A stretch of 64,000 bases of DNA from contig WPIO01000003.1 in the NCBI GenBank assembly GCA_009760855.2, positions 4,169,501 to 4,233,500 on the forward strand. The letters are read 5' to 3'. Below are positions 54,847 to 64,000 of the stretch, piece by piece. How positions within the stretch are numbered: position 1 is the first letter of the stretch; each line of letters starts with the position of its first letter. Position numbers and translations under genes: made by a program. The notes under the pieces are model-generated. The model did not search any database and was not told the origin of the DNA. It worked only from the letters and a program-made list of their open reading frames with translations. The stretch comes from Cristatella mucedo. Lineage: Eukaryota; Bryozoa; Phylactolaemata; Cristatellidae.

Positions 54847-55847
54847 AATATACATACTGGATAGCCGGTTTTCGGCTACCGTTATGAAGCTCTCAGAAGC
54901 ATTGCATCCGATGAGTAGTCAGCTGCGAGTTGTATGGACACTTGGTCGGCTGCATTAGCTGGTGCATCTCCTGCTGCTGCATGGCTATACCATTACCATT
55001 TTATATCTAGTGGCTGGTACATTGCCGGACAGTGTCGTCGGAGCATCGGTGAAAGCTGTCATGGGCCAGGAGTCGGAGCCGAGCAGCCAGTCATCTGGAT
55101 TTTTGGTCCAGCCCGGCTCATTGACATTTCAAGGGCTGTCTGCAGCATCGGCTGGCCCAGCAGCCATTGCGTCGACTACCTTGCCGTTGGTCTCGTCAAC
55201 CGAGATGCAGCAGCTGGCACCTGCCACCAGCTCTGCTTTCTCATTTGGCTCAGCACTGCCACAGTCTGCCGTGTCCAAGTCATTCACAGGTGCAGTTTCA
55301 GCAACTAGTCTACACCAGCCCGGTGGATTCTCTCTGGCAGCCACGCCTACGAGCAATAGTAAGTTCTGGTTTCATCACAATGCAGGCTTGCATGTTGGAC
55401 AGTCTTCGATGCAGATGGTTAACATGGAGGGCTTACATGTCACTGCTTACAGTTGCATTTTGCATGGAGCAGGTCTCTGAGCTCTTTGCTGCTTGTCAGT
55501 TAGCGATTCTCTTGCAATGCAGTTGATATAGGCTGCTGCCTACCATTACCCCCACGAAAAATATTTCTGGGAAATAGCTATTTGTGGGCACGTGAGTTGT
55601 GCTTGTTGCTGGGCATGGACTACTAGCATCATGCAATTACCCAGTGCTTGAGCAGCTAAGCAGGAAGACGGCAACTTGGAACGTTTAGGGAGCTCCAAAG
55701 AATACTTTGCAGTTTCCTTAAGATTCACATGCAGTCAAGGATTCTCTTGCACGGGTCCCTAGCGACGTCTCCCTCAGTGTTTTTCCTGCACTTTGTGTTT
55801 TTTTGGGGGCTCAAATACCTGATAATTTGAAATTGCACCGTGATCCC

Positions 55848-55918
<71 letters not shown>

Positions 55919-58900
55919 TATCAACTTGCCTCTTTGGTGAAAAGTTGGTAAAACAGCTGTATTCACACGAGCAAACTTAGCTCATCACAAAATAAATTAT
56001 TCTCAACTATTTTTGCATACTCTGCTTCATGTACTGTCTATCGGCGCATGGTCAGCCCTGGCAGCTGTTTGAATGTGCCTAAGCGAAGGAACTTATAAGG
56101 GAGTAGGGTTTAGCTACTCCGACAACTGCAAATATAAAGATATTGAGAAGCTTCGGTTAATTCATTTACTGTGATTGGTGTGCCTACTTATGGGATAGAC
56201 TCGCTGTGTCTGACAAATAAATATACTTACACTCTGTGCCGCATTTGGCTGTCACACATTGATACTCAAATTGCCATTCTGCATGTTGTTTCTTACATAG
56301 ATAATGTGTGGAATCTTCTTTTAAACTTTGGCTGGTGAGTAGAAACTCCCTAGAATAGGTCATCAGGTATGCCTACTCGGGAAAACCCGGCCAGGATGTG
56401 GTACAAACCAGTTGGCAAACTCGTGTAAGAAAAGTCGTGATGGTGTGAATTTGACTGAATGGCAAGTCATCAGTAATTTTCAAGTTGGATCACTGGGCCA
56501 CTATCCTATGCTACTACATATGCCTCATGCATCAGATGGATGTAGAGGTAAAATGAGCTGAGTCAACTGTAAGAATTGTGCACTACCATGATGGTCACGT
56601 TGCCTCTCTTATTCTTAAAGGGCAATCAATTGGGAGTGTCCCCTCCAAAGTTTGGGTCAGGGCTGTGGCATGCCTCAAATACAAAAGTAGCTGATTAAAC
56701 AACCACATCTGTAATGCTGAATAACAGCCGTAACTGATTCATCGCTGCTTGCAGTTGGCAATAAAGGACTGGCCACTTCAGGATTCGAACTCACGACCTC
56801 GGTCGTGGAGAACGAGCACCTTAGCTACTCGGCCATCATGGCCCCTAAAATAGTATCTCGGTAGAGGCTGTATTAATTAGCTGCACTTTGCAAGCGTTGA
56901 GCTTATTGTGTAGACTTTCTTGACCCTTGTGCTACCCTTCGATATATTGGCAGTGATAAAGCGAAGAATCTGTTCAAGGGGGAGCTGAACCTTTTAAGCG
57001 GTGAAACTTGGCTTAGCCCGTACCACCCAATTAATCATTTAGTTCGGTTGTGGATGATACGCCTCTTCTACTGGGTTTAAGGGAGGCTGCAGCCCCTCAC
57101 TGCCCTTGCAGAATTTGGTAAGTGTTGATTATTATTAGGTGGGGATTAAGAGTTTGAATAAGCTTATTGCTGAGTTGCCCAAGTTTGCCAGTGCTTACAA
57201 GCTCTGAGTTCAATGGCATACATGCAAGCTTTTCTGGTGCAATTGTTTGTTGATATAAGTACCGCTTTTTGACACGTAGATACTGGTGGGGAAAAATCTT
57301 CACTTTCACTGCTTTCATCTGTAGCTGGCCTCTTTTCCTTTGGCAATCCGGCGGTGGCGTCATCTACGCAGTGTTCCACCGTGCAGCCAGCCTTCTTCGG
57401 TGCAGCTGGTGCCATTCCTGCGGCGTCTGGTTCAGCAGCTGTGAAACGCACTAGTTCAGCAAGCAAAGACGGTAGGAGTGTGTGTGTGTGTGTGTGTAAT
57501 AATAATAATGCATTTGGCATAGCACCCTCAAAGAACCCAATCTCTTGCTAGGTACTTTACATTTGCTGCAGTCCTTTGGCTGCTGCTGCTCTTGATGGTC
57601 AGTAGATTTTTTTTACTAGTGGGCCTACAATTTTGAATGTGAGTTCATGATGTAGGTCTGTCATTTAAGTTAAGTCACCGACGTATCGCTTCTATTGTGG
57701 CCTTTGCGATTTCTATGCTACTGCTATGCCGGTGCAGCAATCAGGTCACGTCCAAAACGAGATAATTTATCAATTATGATGCATAGCTACAACATGGAAT
57801 CTCTGAAGTGAAAATTGAAACAAGGAATTTTTTATTGAATCATGAAATAGTATTTAACAGGTTTTATAAGCTTATCATTTAACTACGTGTTTATGTGCTG
57901 TAGATTTAATCTTTTAGTCGAACGGAGAAAATTAAGATTTTGACTGAGACAATATTTTCAAATTCAATATCGTATACCTGCAATTTTTGCAAGTACAGGC
58001 TAGTATAATATAGTGTGAGCCTTGTCAACTAATTAATGTTCAGGGACAAAATACTGCATTACTGCACCCAACCCCCTTCTAAGACAAGCCCTGTCAAGGT
58101 TTCATCTTTTCTAGCCCACGTAATAGCGTGAAAGATCAGGCCATTTTTGTGGTTCACCAGACATGCAGATGCACACTGTCACGGATTTGCTAAATCCAGA
58201 ACTCAGGAAACAGTTTCTATTTCACCCGACTTGTTTGACTGTATACTGCTTTTTTGGCCTTTAAATGGTGGCACGTGAGCTTATGTATAATATTGCTGTT
58301 GCAGTTCCTTGGCAGTACTTTTAGGCATTGGTCCCGGAAATGATCTGACGCCTTTTATCTTTGCCCCACACTACTTGGGCTTCATTATATTTTCCTCTTG
58401 GTTAATAGATTCAGCCTCACAGAACGTGCACTCCTGGTCTTTCTGCCCCCACATGACCACAAGTGTCACACGCCTTCGGGTCTTCTGTTGTCACGGCTGT
58501 CTGCACTTATCTGTATAAATCGGTGCGTTTCATTTACTGTGCTCAGCATGTGACATTCCATCATTATCTCTGAGAGTAATTTTGTAGGTCAGCACATTTT
58601 AAGATTGTGGCAGCACCTCTCTGTGAATTGGTTGCTTCCTGTGGGTTTACTGTTTAACCGAATATAGCCCTTATTTAAACTTCAATCAGTCTCTCCAAAA
58701 GTGGTTTGTGGGATGATTCAATGCTGTGTTCGTTGATGTGCTGCTTGCACTCCTGTATTATGGTTGCAATGCTCGGCGGGGGACTGTGAAAAACGGTCCG
58801 GCTTGCGTCGTTTCAGCACAATGGTGTGCACCCTTGCAGAGTGACATGGCGGACTTTAATCGATTGTGTCTTTGGGGGAGCAGGTTTTATTTTTTCTAGA

Positions 58901-61543
58901 ACGGCGCGATATGCTCTTGTGCTGCAGATGGAAAGCAGTCCTTAGGGTTAGGTCATGCTTGCCGTCATTCGGCAGTCAGCTCAGAAGATACTATTTTGCC
59001 TTTTATATACAATATCTTGGTCCCACCCGTCTAGTTTCGTTTCGCCATATCCGGACACGTAGTTGAACCGTGCACTTAGCAGGAAGTTTCCATCACCATT
59101 TACAGTGATGTCCCGAAGAAGGACTCCATTTGAGCTGGGGGATTGGTTACATTATCCGTACTCCCAACGTGGCTTGCTGTACCACATTTTAACTAAAATA
59201 AATGTAAAATCTAAATTAATCTTGGCTAACCGTATGCGTATAGCAATCCTTCATGGCTGCACTTGATCGGAAAGAAAGAAAGAACTGATTTGTCATGAAT
59301 TATTTTTTTACCACCACTGCCTAGACCGGAAGCTATAGTCTGAGCGACCTAGTGTGACAAGGCAAGAAGCCAAAACATGCATTGACGTTATTTTATACTG
59401 TACTGAGGATTTAAATTTAGTCTGAAATTAATTAGCATGTAGTTCACCACACAGGGGGACTCGGTATGTAGACTACTAGTTGCTGATGCTGAAGCGCATG
59501 TGTTTGTGGAGACGTTCTTGTTCGTGGACTACGTTGACCTATCCACAGCTGGTAGATATTGGAAGATATTTATTTGCAATTGCAATAAAATAAACTGCAC
59601 TACCTGTTGTTAGTGCCAATTGCCAAATATCATGCCAATGATTGTTAGTGAAAAAAAGGGAATGTATCAATATAATCAAGTTATCTTCGTAATGAGGAGT
59701 CTAAACCAACAGAGTTATTTGCTTGCGCTGTGATGGTACTGCTAGCTTTATGGATCGCGAGAGCTTAAAGTTCTTGTGACATGGCAGCTCATCACTGAGC
59801 CATCCTCTTTGGAAATTACGCAGTCGTTAGTGGGTGTAGCTGAAATGTTTATGAGACAGATTACATTGAGGCAAAGAGTTTATTTCATGAGAGCTTATGA
59901 GGGAAAACTTTGTTGGATCAGTTCTCCTAAGCAAGTGGGTGGTGACATCAGGTTTTTAGATGCTGTTGAGGTTCCTAGAATTCTTTATCGGCTAACTATT
60001 GCACGTTTTGCTTGGGGGCAAACAGTTAGTAACCCTGCTGCATCTTACATCTACTTTGGGGTTTCATTTAATTGCTGGTGGAGCTTAGAGATTTGCCTTA
60101 CGGTGGCAGCAAGCTTTATTTCTCGTAAGTATGTTGAACAGTGTCTTAACCACATTCGCTATGGTATCCCTTAATTGGAATTTTGAGGATATCTGTACTA
60201 CCTGCTACGCTGCCGGAGGAGTCTGGATGCTTTTTATCCTCTCCTTATTCCTCTGGCGCACAGGTTTTTGCTTTGCATGGTGGCTGCTTTCATGTAAAAG
60301 ACTGGTTTATGTAGTGTGCAGGTATTTGGCATGACCTAGCTTGCTTGGGTGTACCCGCCGTGCTGCTTTACAGTCGTGTGTGTCGTGCAGTCAGCATTGG
60401 CATCTTTCTTTTATTTTCCTTTTGCCACTTCCTTTGCAGACTTGGATGGGCCGGGTGCAAAGAAAACGACCGGCTCGGCTCTGGGAGCGTCCTTTGGTAG
60501 CGTCAGTGCTCAGGGACACGCTTCGCACTTTCAGGTGGCATCGGGTGAGAGTGACCACACAGACGCACCTCCAAAACACGTGCAATGAGTTCTCAGTAAT
60601 GATTCGTGCCAGTTGTTGAGAGTGTGCATTGCGTGCTAGCTGCACCGGTATGTGGCTCAATTATGAATAGGTCGATGCTCTTCCAATCCTCCGAGCGGCC
60701 TTGTGAAGTGCTGTGACCTTTGATGTTGTTCCATGTCGAGTTGGACATTTTGACTTTTGCCTCCTTTCTTTGTGCTCGAGAAATACTCTAGTCTTTAGAC
60801 CTGAGCGGTCTCGGCCAGTTAGGCTGAGCTGCATTATTGCTTCGGTTGATAGTATGCTCTTTTACGGAGCGTCCCATGTGGTCAAAAGATTTGCTTTTTT
60901 CTGGCTGCCTGTGCAGTTGCTCAACCTTGACCCTCAACCTTGCATTAGTGAATAGTGGCAAAGACTGTGGCCTTCTTTAACTGTAGTCTTCAACTAAGAG
61001 CTAAATACAAGCACCAGGGAGCTCTTCTGGCAGCCTTTAGATTGCATTGCTTGTTTATCTGTATGAGCATTGGTTTCCCTATTCCATCAGTGTAGCTTAA
61101 TTTAGTTTGGCTGAAAGGGCAAGTTGTGGTTAGATCAGATGCTGCAAATTTCCGTGTCTGCTACCATTATGTCACTCTTTTTATAAATTCCAGGTTTTCA
61201 ATGTGTGCATGTGTGTGCACGTGTGTTAGTGTGCATGCTTGTGCATTGGTTTGCACGTTTATATATGTGGGTGAGGGTGAATGTGGTGGTTGATGTGCTT
61301 AGCTCGCACCCATTGCTCGCACTTTACCTTGCAGAGTTTACAGAAGCCTCGTCCATTTGCTCGTTGTTACATTGCTTTCTTTTCATACACAATTTTTAGC
61401 GCCTCGCCTCGGTTCGGTCCCATTGAATCAGTCGCAGGCTGTTGATGGCTTTCCTGCTGGTTCCACTCCTTTAGCCTCCAACTTTAGAAGCTTTGCTAAT
61501 GTACAAACATCTGCAACAGCGCCAGCCCCTCCGGCACTAGCTA
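39603..61543 (+). CDS. NUP153: NUP153-like nucleoporin (11 exons, 3' end not found)
   Basis: Component of the nuclear basket of the nuclear pore, which binds Ran, importins and export cargo through zinc fingers and FG repeats. Exons: 39603-39677, 41680-41800, 46372-46514, 46653-46836, 47279-47529, 47627-47846, 52512-52943, 55011-55358, 57280-57471, 60440-60544, 61400-61543. They total 2,215 bases (738 codons) with every phase consistent. Visible parts: a basic N-terminus; LVQSMLSALRDVSTPIRDAS at about residues 78-97, resembling human NUP153 ARRILQSLEKMSSPLADAKRIP; one RanBP2-type finger at residues 299-318 (W-x-C-x2-C-x3-N-x6-C-x2-C, all present); then Ser/Ala/Pro-rich sequence with FKFG, FSFG and FG motifs. 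Human NUP153 is about 1,475 residues with four fingers, so this is either compact or has unfound exons. RANBP2 is the main alternative, but the helix motif favours NUP153. Confidence 0.78.
40040..40640 (+). mobile_element. LINE reverse-transcriptase fragment with internal duplication
   Basis: LLTFLSKTRDRVVADQ (usual PFLSKxLExVVAxQL), then LDLSAAFDTIDNRFLHRL, then a decayed VPPRLGSWS (usual VPQGSVLGP). The segment with CTTGATCTTTCGGCAGC is present twice in tandem at about 40308-40402. Confidence 0.8.
41020..41335 (+). repeat. Unclassified interspersed repeat, copy 4
   Basis: CAAATTTCACTGTGATGGAG, GCTACACTGAACATGAAGC, CAAGTTGCATATGATGCCGA, TATGTGGAAATTATCAGAAC and CATTTCTAACATATTTGTCT, collinear with copy 2. 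Confidence 0.6.
41680..41800 (+). CDS. NUP153: NUP153-like exon 2
   Basis: 121 bp, acceptor TTTCGTTGCAG, donor GTAAAT, phase 0 to 1. It encodes VQQGVRSAAARNLIDIPYNP then STKKRATETTPSM, a basic Ser/Thr-rich segment. In-frame joining to exons 1 and 3 supports it. Confidence 0.75.
41930..42155 (-). mobile_element. CR1/L2-type LINE 3'-terminal fragment
   Basis: TGATAATAATAATACATTTA, GCACCCTCAGAGAACTCAAT and CAGCACGCATAAGCACACC. Confidence 0.8.
42228..42840 (+). mobile_element. Old LINE RT C-terminal fragment
   Basis: CTGGTCCATGAATTTGTGAC, CTGCACTAGCTGCCCATCAA and TACCGTGCTTTCAGTTTCTA then ACAAAGCCTGGTACCG parallel LVHxFVTSxLD, LHWLPIK and GDRAFSxYxxKAWxxLP. Confidence 0.7.
43288..43410 (-). repeat. 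tRNA-derived SINE copy
   Basis: Minus strand: GGTCATGGGTGTGCATCCTG in place of the B box, GTGACAGCCGTTAAGGC and a GAGGTTGTTAAATCG end. Confidence 0.75.
43538..43692 (-). repeat. tRNA-derived SINE copy with internal duplication
   Basis: Minus strand: GGGCTCAAGTCCAGCAGCAG (B box region). The 3' segment containing CTACACAAATGAGGCT occurs twice in tandem. Confidence 0.75.
44105..44272 (+). repeat. tRNA-derived SINE copy
   Basis: GAGCCGTGATGGCACACTAG then GTAAGG (A box), GAGGATTCGAATCCTGAGG (B box), TTCTTTATTGCC, GTGGTGGTGATAGCC and GCTGTTAAATCAGC. Confidence 0.85.
44540..44955 (+). mobile_element. Old LINE C-terminal fragment
   Basis: AACCCACCTCAAATCCTTTA then GAGACCATGCCTTCTGCTC (LKSFGDRAFxx), CATTATCACTAACCAATTGA-like and CTAGAAAGAGATTGTATTAT near the 3' end. 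Confidence 0.7.
46372..46514 (+). CDS. NUP153: NUP153-like exon 3 (conserved helix motif)
   Basis: 143 bp, acceptor TTTTCAAACAG, donor GTGAGT, phase 1 to 0. It encodes HLVQSMLSALRDVSTPIRDA then SRIPLFHTRPEQ; LxxLxxxSxPxxDAxRIP is the NUP153 N-terminal motif. Confidence 0.85.
46653..46836 (+). CDS. NUP153: NUP153-like exon 4
   Basis: 184 bp, acceptor GATCGTTGCAG, donor GTGTAT, phase 0 to 1. It encodes a Pro/His-rich stretch with RRFFHSPFTKSK. No close family motif is visible; it is supported by phase and splice sites only. Confidence 0.6.
46837..47278 (+). other. NUP153-like intron 4
   Basis: 442 bp with no recognised repeat. Confidence 0.65.
47279..47529 (+). CDS. NUP153: NUP153-like exon 5
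   Basis: 251 bp, acceptor GTTTTCCAG, donor GTAAAA, phase 1 to 0. Ser/Ala/Pro-rich linker ending in CAEVTLLDE. Disordered composition is expected upstream of the NUP153 zinc fingers. Confidence 0.7.
47627..47846 (+). CDS. NUP153: NUP153-like exon 6 (RanBP2-type zinc finger)
   Basis: 220 bp, acceptor GCATTGCCAG, donor GTGAGA, phase 0 to 1. A basic segment (KHRR) precedes DWMCDICLVHNSSLVTSCSA plus the last Cys. The Trp, four Cys and central Asn are all spaced exactly as in RanBP2-type fingers that bind RanGDP. Confidence 0.92.
48520..49045 (-). mobile_element. CR1/L2-type LINE 3' end, relatively intact
   Basis: (TAA)n tail at about 48522-48543. The minus strand encodes LHSLAPAYLSDLLPHQAKHR, then FGDRTLSSYAPKAWNSLP. 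It is cut at 49045. Confidence 0.87.
51190..51990 (-). mobile_element. Degraded LINE 3' half
   Basis: ATAGCACCCTAGGAGATCTA near the tail, GAGCTCCAGGCTTTGGGAGT and CGAAGCTGAAAGTAGCTAAG at the far end. Confidence 0.75.
52512..52943 (+). CDS. NUP153: NUP153-like exon 7 (first FG motif)
   Basis: 432 bp, phase 1-1, acceptor CGATTTTTCAG, donor GTAAGC. Low-complexity Ser/Ala/Pro with SGPPKRILFKFGDDA near the end, an FxFG-type motif. A short CAG/GCA run encodes five alanines. Confidence 0.88.
53812..53880 (-). repeat. Truncated SINE 3' part
   Basis: Only the 3' body is present on the minus strand (CTACATAAACGAGGCTACCG then AATCAGCC); the tRNA-like head is missing. Confidence 0.6.
54771..54844. repeat. 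(CA)n microsatellite
   Basis: ACACAGAC units grading into pure CA. Confidence 0.95.
55011..55358 (+). CDS. NUP153: NUP153-like exon 8 (FSFG motif)
   Basis: 348 bp, phase 1-1, acceptor TTTTATATCTAG, donor GTAAGT. Ser/Ala/Thr-rich with ATSSAFSFGSALPQ. Methionines in the same frame upstream of 55011 are intronic. Confidence 0.87.
55846..55915. repeat. (CT)n microsatellite
   Basis: About 70 bp of CT with one CCC interruption, in NUP153-like intron 8. Confidence 0.95.
56692..56845 (-). repeat. tRNA-derived SINE copy
   Basis: Minus strand: GCCGAGTAGCTAAGGTGCTC (A box region), GGTCGTGAGTTCGAATCCTG (intact B box), CAGTCCTTTATTGCCAACTG, and GTTGTTTAATCAGC. Confidence 0.85.
57280..57471 (+). CDS. 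NUP153: NUP153-like exon 9 (FG motifs)
   Basis: 192 bp, phase 1-1, acceptor GACACGTAG, donor GTAGGA. It encodes SVAGLFSFGNPAVASS and QPAFFGAAGAIP, two FG-type repeats. Confidence 0.85.
57472..60439 (+). other. NUP153-like intron 9
   Basis: 2,968 bp. A (GT)n and a short (TAA)n/LINE 3' end follow the donor (57497-57572). An unrecognised open frame lies at 59749-60174. A missed FG exon here is possible. Confidence 0.6.
57497..57572 (-). mobile_element. Very short LINE 3' terminus
   Basis: TAATAATAATAATGCATTTG, GCACCCTCAAAGAACCCAAT and TTACATTTGCTGCA. It sits beside a (GT)n tract 26 bp after the exon 9 donor. Confidence 0.75.
60440..60544 (+). CDS. NUP153: NUP153-like exon 10 (FG motif)
   Basis: 105 bp, phase 1-1, acceptor CCTTTGCAG, donor GTGAGA. 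It encodes GAKKTTGSALGASFGSVSAQ with one FG dipeptide. Confidence 0.8.
60545..61399 (+). other. NUP153-like intron 10
   Basis: 855 bp, pyrimidine-leaning, with a degenerate GT-rich patch near 61203-61270. No transposon was recognised. Confidence 0.65.
61400..61543 (+). CDS. NUP153: NUP153-like exon 11
   Basis: 144 bp, phase 1-1, acceptor CACAATTTTTAG, donor GTGAGT. It encodes Ser/Ala/Pro-rich sequence with NFRSFANVQ but no strict FG. It is supported by splice sites and phase; further exons must follow. Confidence 0.72.
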
Positions 61544-62239
61544 GTGAGTGACTCTGCTGCATTCCTCATGATTGCGGTTTGGTATATTTGCTCCCGTTGG
61601 TCAAATGCTCTTATCTGTGCTTTCTAGATTTCAGCCAGGCTTGATCTTGACTGGTTACATCTGATACCGTTGCCACTACGTATGCTCATGCCATGTTAAT
61701 GCACTGTCAGTGCGCCTCACAAACTAGAGCAGCCTGGACAGCAGATCGCTAGACTTCTTCCCTGTTGTGTGATTAAGAAGACGAAGCAGACTACACTTTC
61801 TGCTTAAAACTGTGATGCGTACAGGTTGACCTATGCTAAGTGCCGTTTTTGCATGAGTGTCACTTGCCCCAGTGTCACTTTTCTGCGATACCAGCGTGAG
61901 ATTTGCCTTTTTTGGGTATAGCCAGCCATTCACAAGTACGACTTGAGTGCAGTGTCGTGGTGGTGCTTGTAGACTGCTTTAACTATATGTTGTGTATAGA
62001 ACTAGTGATGTTTGGGACGTTTCGCAAGTACTTTGATTTCGTTCAATGTACTTTAGTTGTCTACGGTATTCGCTTAAAAATATTTTATTTACATGCCCAA
62101 AAACACCATGCTGCTCAGTGGAGTTTGTCGGAAACCCAATTCATCACCGGCATCTTCACCAAAAGCAGTTTCTTGTTTTCTGTGTGTTGCTTGCCCATTT
62201 TCTTCCATATTTTTAACTTCAGAAATAGGTATGATAAAG

Positions 62240-63250
62240 ATAATAAGACATTTCCATAGCACCCTCAGAACTTGATGTCTTTCGAGGCATTTTACATATT
62301 CTGTAAAGGAAGCATGACGACTTGGTTAGTATAACCACGCAGAGGACAATTTACAAGGATCCGGCATATGCTGTGAGGAGCAGGTGCGGTTTTAGCTTCT
62401 CTTAAAAGGTCGTCAAGTGAAGTGCGGTTATGACTTCAGCCGCGTGAGTTCGAGGCTTTTGGAGCATAAGAACTAAATGTACGGTCTCCGAAAGCCTCAA
62501 GGTCGGTTCGAGGCACAACCAAACGATTAGAGTCAGAAGAGAGGGTGGTACGATGCTTACTTACTCTAGTTGAGGAACAGTTGTGATAGGTAGGCTGGAA
62601 CGTGAAATGAAGGGACCTGAAAGTGAGTTACAAAATCTTGATGTCGATGCGCTGCTTGATAGGAAGCCAGTACAGGTTGGTGAGAAGTGGTATAATGTGG
62701 TGACGTTGACGACAGCAAACCTGGCTGCAGTGTTTTGCACCAACCATAAGCAGCTGGTTGCATAGGTTGGAAGACCTGCAAGCAGTGGGTTAGAGAAGTC
62801 GAGACGAGATGTCAGAAATACATGAACCAGCATGTCTAAGTCGGCCAGAATGTTTGCAATGCTACATAGCTGGAAAGAGGAAGACTTGACTGTGGCACTG
62901 ATGTGGTCGTAAAAGTGAAAGGTCACTTTGAACCAGGAGATTTAGACGTCGTGTCGATGCTACAGGAGTTAGGCTGGTAGAGCCGATCATGAGGATCAGG
63001 TTTTCAATTCTTGAGTCGCTATAGGTTTGCCCATTATCAGTTTTATTGTCAATCAGTTTAAGAAAGCTTTTTCCATCCAAGTGCAAAAGTCAGTGATACG
63101 TGCAGCAAGGGGGTCGATAGAGTTTGACAAGCTGTAAGGCTGGGAGGGGTCAAAGCTTAATTGCAGGTGTGTGTCATTGGCATAGCAGTCAAAGCCTAGA
63201 TTGTGCCTGCTGATTACATCGGCAAGAGGAAGAGTATACATTTTATGAGA
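62240..63250 (-). mobile_element. LINE copy with RT catalytic block
   Basis: The minus strand encodes MYTLPLADVISRHNLGFDCY then ANDTHLQLSFDPSQPYS (catalytic YADD replaced by YAND) and TRRLNLLVQSDLSL, then LVHVFLTSRLDFSNPLLAGL and the 3' end. Multiple frame breaks. Confidence 0.85.
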
Positions 63251-63351
63251 AGAAGTCGGCCATGCTGTCATTGTAGAGATTGTTCACCCACATCTTAGTG
63301 ACTAAGATGCGGGTGAACAATCTCCAATGACAGTATGGTCGACTTGTTCTC
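63247..63351. repeat. Imperfect palindrome, arms about 53 and 51 bp
   Basis: GAGAAGAAGTCGGCCATGCT...TTCACCCACATCTTAGT (63247-63299) is followed after one base by ACTAAGATGCGGGTGAACAA...GGTCGACTTGTTCTC (63301-63351), its near-exact reverse complement. It abuts the broken 5' end of the LINE copy 62240-63250. Confidence 0.9.
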
Positions 63352-64000
63352 AAATTTTTCTTCTCTAGGCCGACTTATGCATCACGAATTGCAAATGCTG
63401 CATACCAAGCATTATTTCCGTATGCCTATTACTTCACCCGCAATGTATCCCAGGCTCTCGATTGCCCACACTAACATCTACTAACATCGACAACCTAACC
63501 GCTGCGCTGTCGCTGCTGGCACAATGCCATTGTAAGTTTGTAAGTTACAACCAAAGAGTAGCTGATGTAATCGCCGTAATTTTTACTACAGCCTTATCCG
63601 GCTGTCACTTTACTACAAGCAGGCAATACAGAATTAGATAGTCTTTTAACTCCTTTCTCGTTAGAATTCGGAATTAATACTTATCCTGTAGTTTGAGCAT
63701 ACCAAGTCCCTTAAGTTTAGTTCAAGCATAAACGCCCCGAGGAACGTGCAGGAAGCATTGGGTGTACGTTGGTTAGGTTACGTTATACTTGGTTAGCCTG
63801 CAGGGCCGTCCTTGAAGCTTCGACAGTTCCATCAAGTTAATCTTGACCCTTCTACCATTCTTTTTTCATGATGGTAAGTGCTATCAGACAAGTTTCCATA
63901 CCTGTTGCTTCTGCGGTTAGAAATCTCACTGCCGTTAACAGTTGATTTCCAAGATTTAGTTTTTTGAGCCTAACAAAGCCTTTGCATGCTAGCTAAACGA

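Larger units (their letters stand above)
52944..55010 (+). other. NUP153-like intron 7
   Basis: 2,067 bp. A truncated SINE (53812-53880), an AT-rich and CATA-rich patch (53910-54000), a pyrimidine-rich stretch (54588-54725) and a (CA)n tract (54771-54844). Confidence 0.75.
55359..57279 (+). other. NUP153-like intron 8
   Basis: 1,921 bp with a (CT)n tract (55846-55915) and a SINE (56692-56845). Confidence 0.75.
61544..64000 (+). other. Intron following NUP153-like exon 11
   Basis: It contains a LINE copy (62240-63250), a large palindrome (63247-63351) and unassigned sequence to the window end. No terminal exon was recognised. Confidence 0.6.

Noticed and set aside
54934-55480. Two continuous plus-strand proteins of 124 and 172 codons
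   Set aside because: Only 55011-55358 in the second frame is an exon; the N-terminal and C-terminal ends are intron read-through and the other frame is a shadow.
62093-62275. Possible further NUP153-like exon (KPNSSPASSPKAVS)
   Set aside because: The composition is suggestive, but no phase-1 acceptor and donor pair fits.

Overview
This window is animal nuclear DNA, most likely from an invertebrate; the phylum cannot be fixed from the sequence alone. It is intron-rich and AT-leaning, with GT-AG introns of about 80 bp to 4.7 kb, many LINE and SINE fragments and microsatellites, and no prokaryotic features. Three conserved eukaryotic genes can be rebuilt exon by exon, with splice phases that agree at every junction.

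Layout. (1) Minus strand, 1-9539 (promoter probably near 16.7 kb): the 5' part of NF-YA, the CCAAT-binding transcription factor subunit. Five exons encode the start, the Gln-rich activation region and the first part of the NF-YA core helix; the DNA-binding part lies beyond base 1. (2) About 16.4-17.0 kb: a probable divergent promoter with several CCAAT/ATTGG boxes, a TATA-like element and a perfect GTCACGTGAC E-box. (3) Plus strand, 16988-33516: a complete nine-exon SERGEF (DelGEF)-type seven-blade RCC1 propeller gene of 425 codons, with one GC-AG intron. (4) 33.5-39.5 kb: an intergenic stretch dominated by a degraded LINE copy, plus one possible small minus-strand exon. (5) Plus strand, 39603-61543 and onward: a NUP153-like nucleoporin. 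Eleven exons carry a basic N-terminus, a NUP153-type helix motif, one RanBP2-type zinc finger and FG motifs; its 3' end is outside or unrecognised.

Repeats fill the introns. There are about 15 copies of a tRNA-derived SINE with recognisable A and B boxes, about 23 fragments of a CR1/L2-type non-LTR retrotransposon with a (TTA)n 3' tail, three copies of a second LINE 3' end, four copies of an unclassified repeat family, a 53-bp-arm palindrome and long (TG)n, (CT)n and (CA)n tracts. I see no operon, no CRISPR array and no bacterial-type system. The most interesting points are the possible NF-YA autoregulatory divergent promoter, the exon-equals-blade structure of SERGEF, the compact one-finger NUP153, and the SINE and unclassified repeat families.
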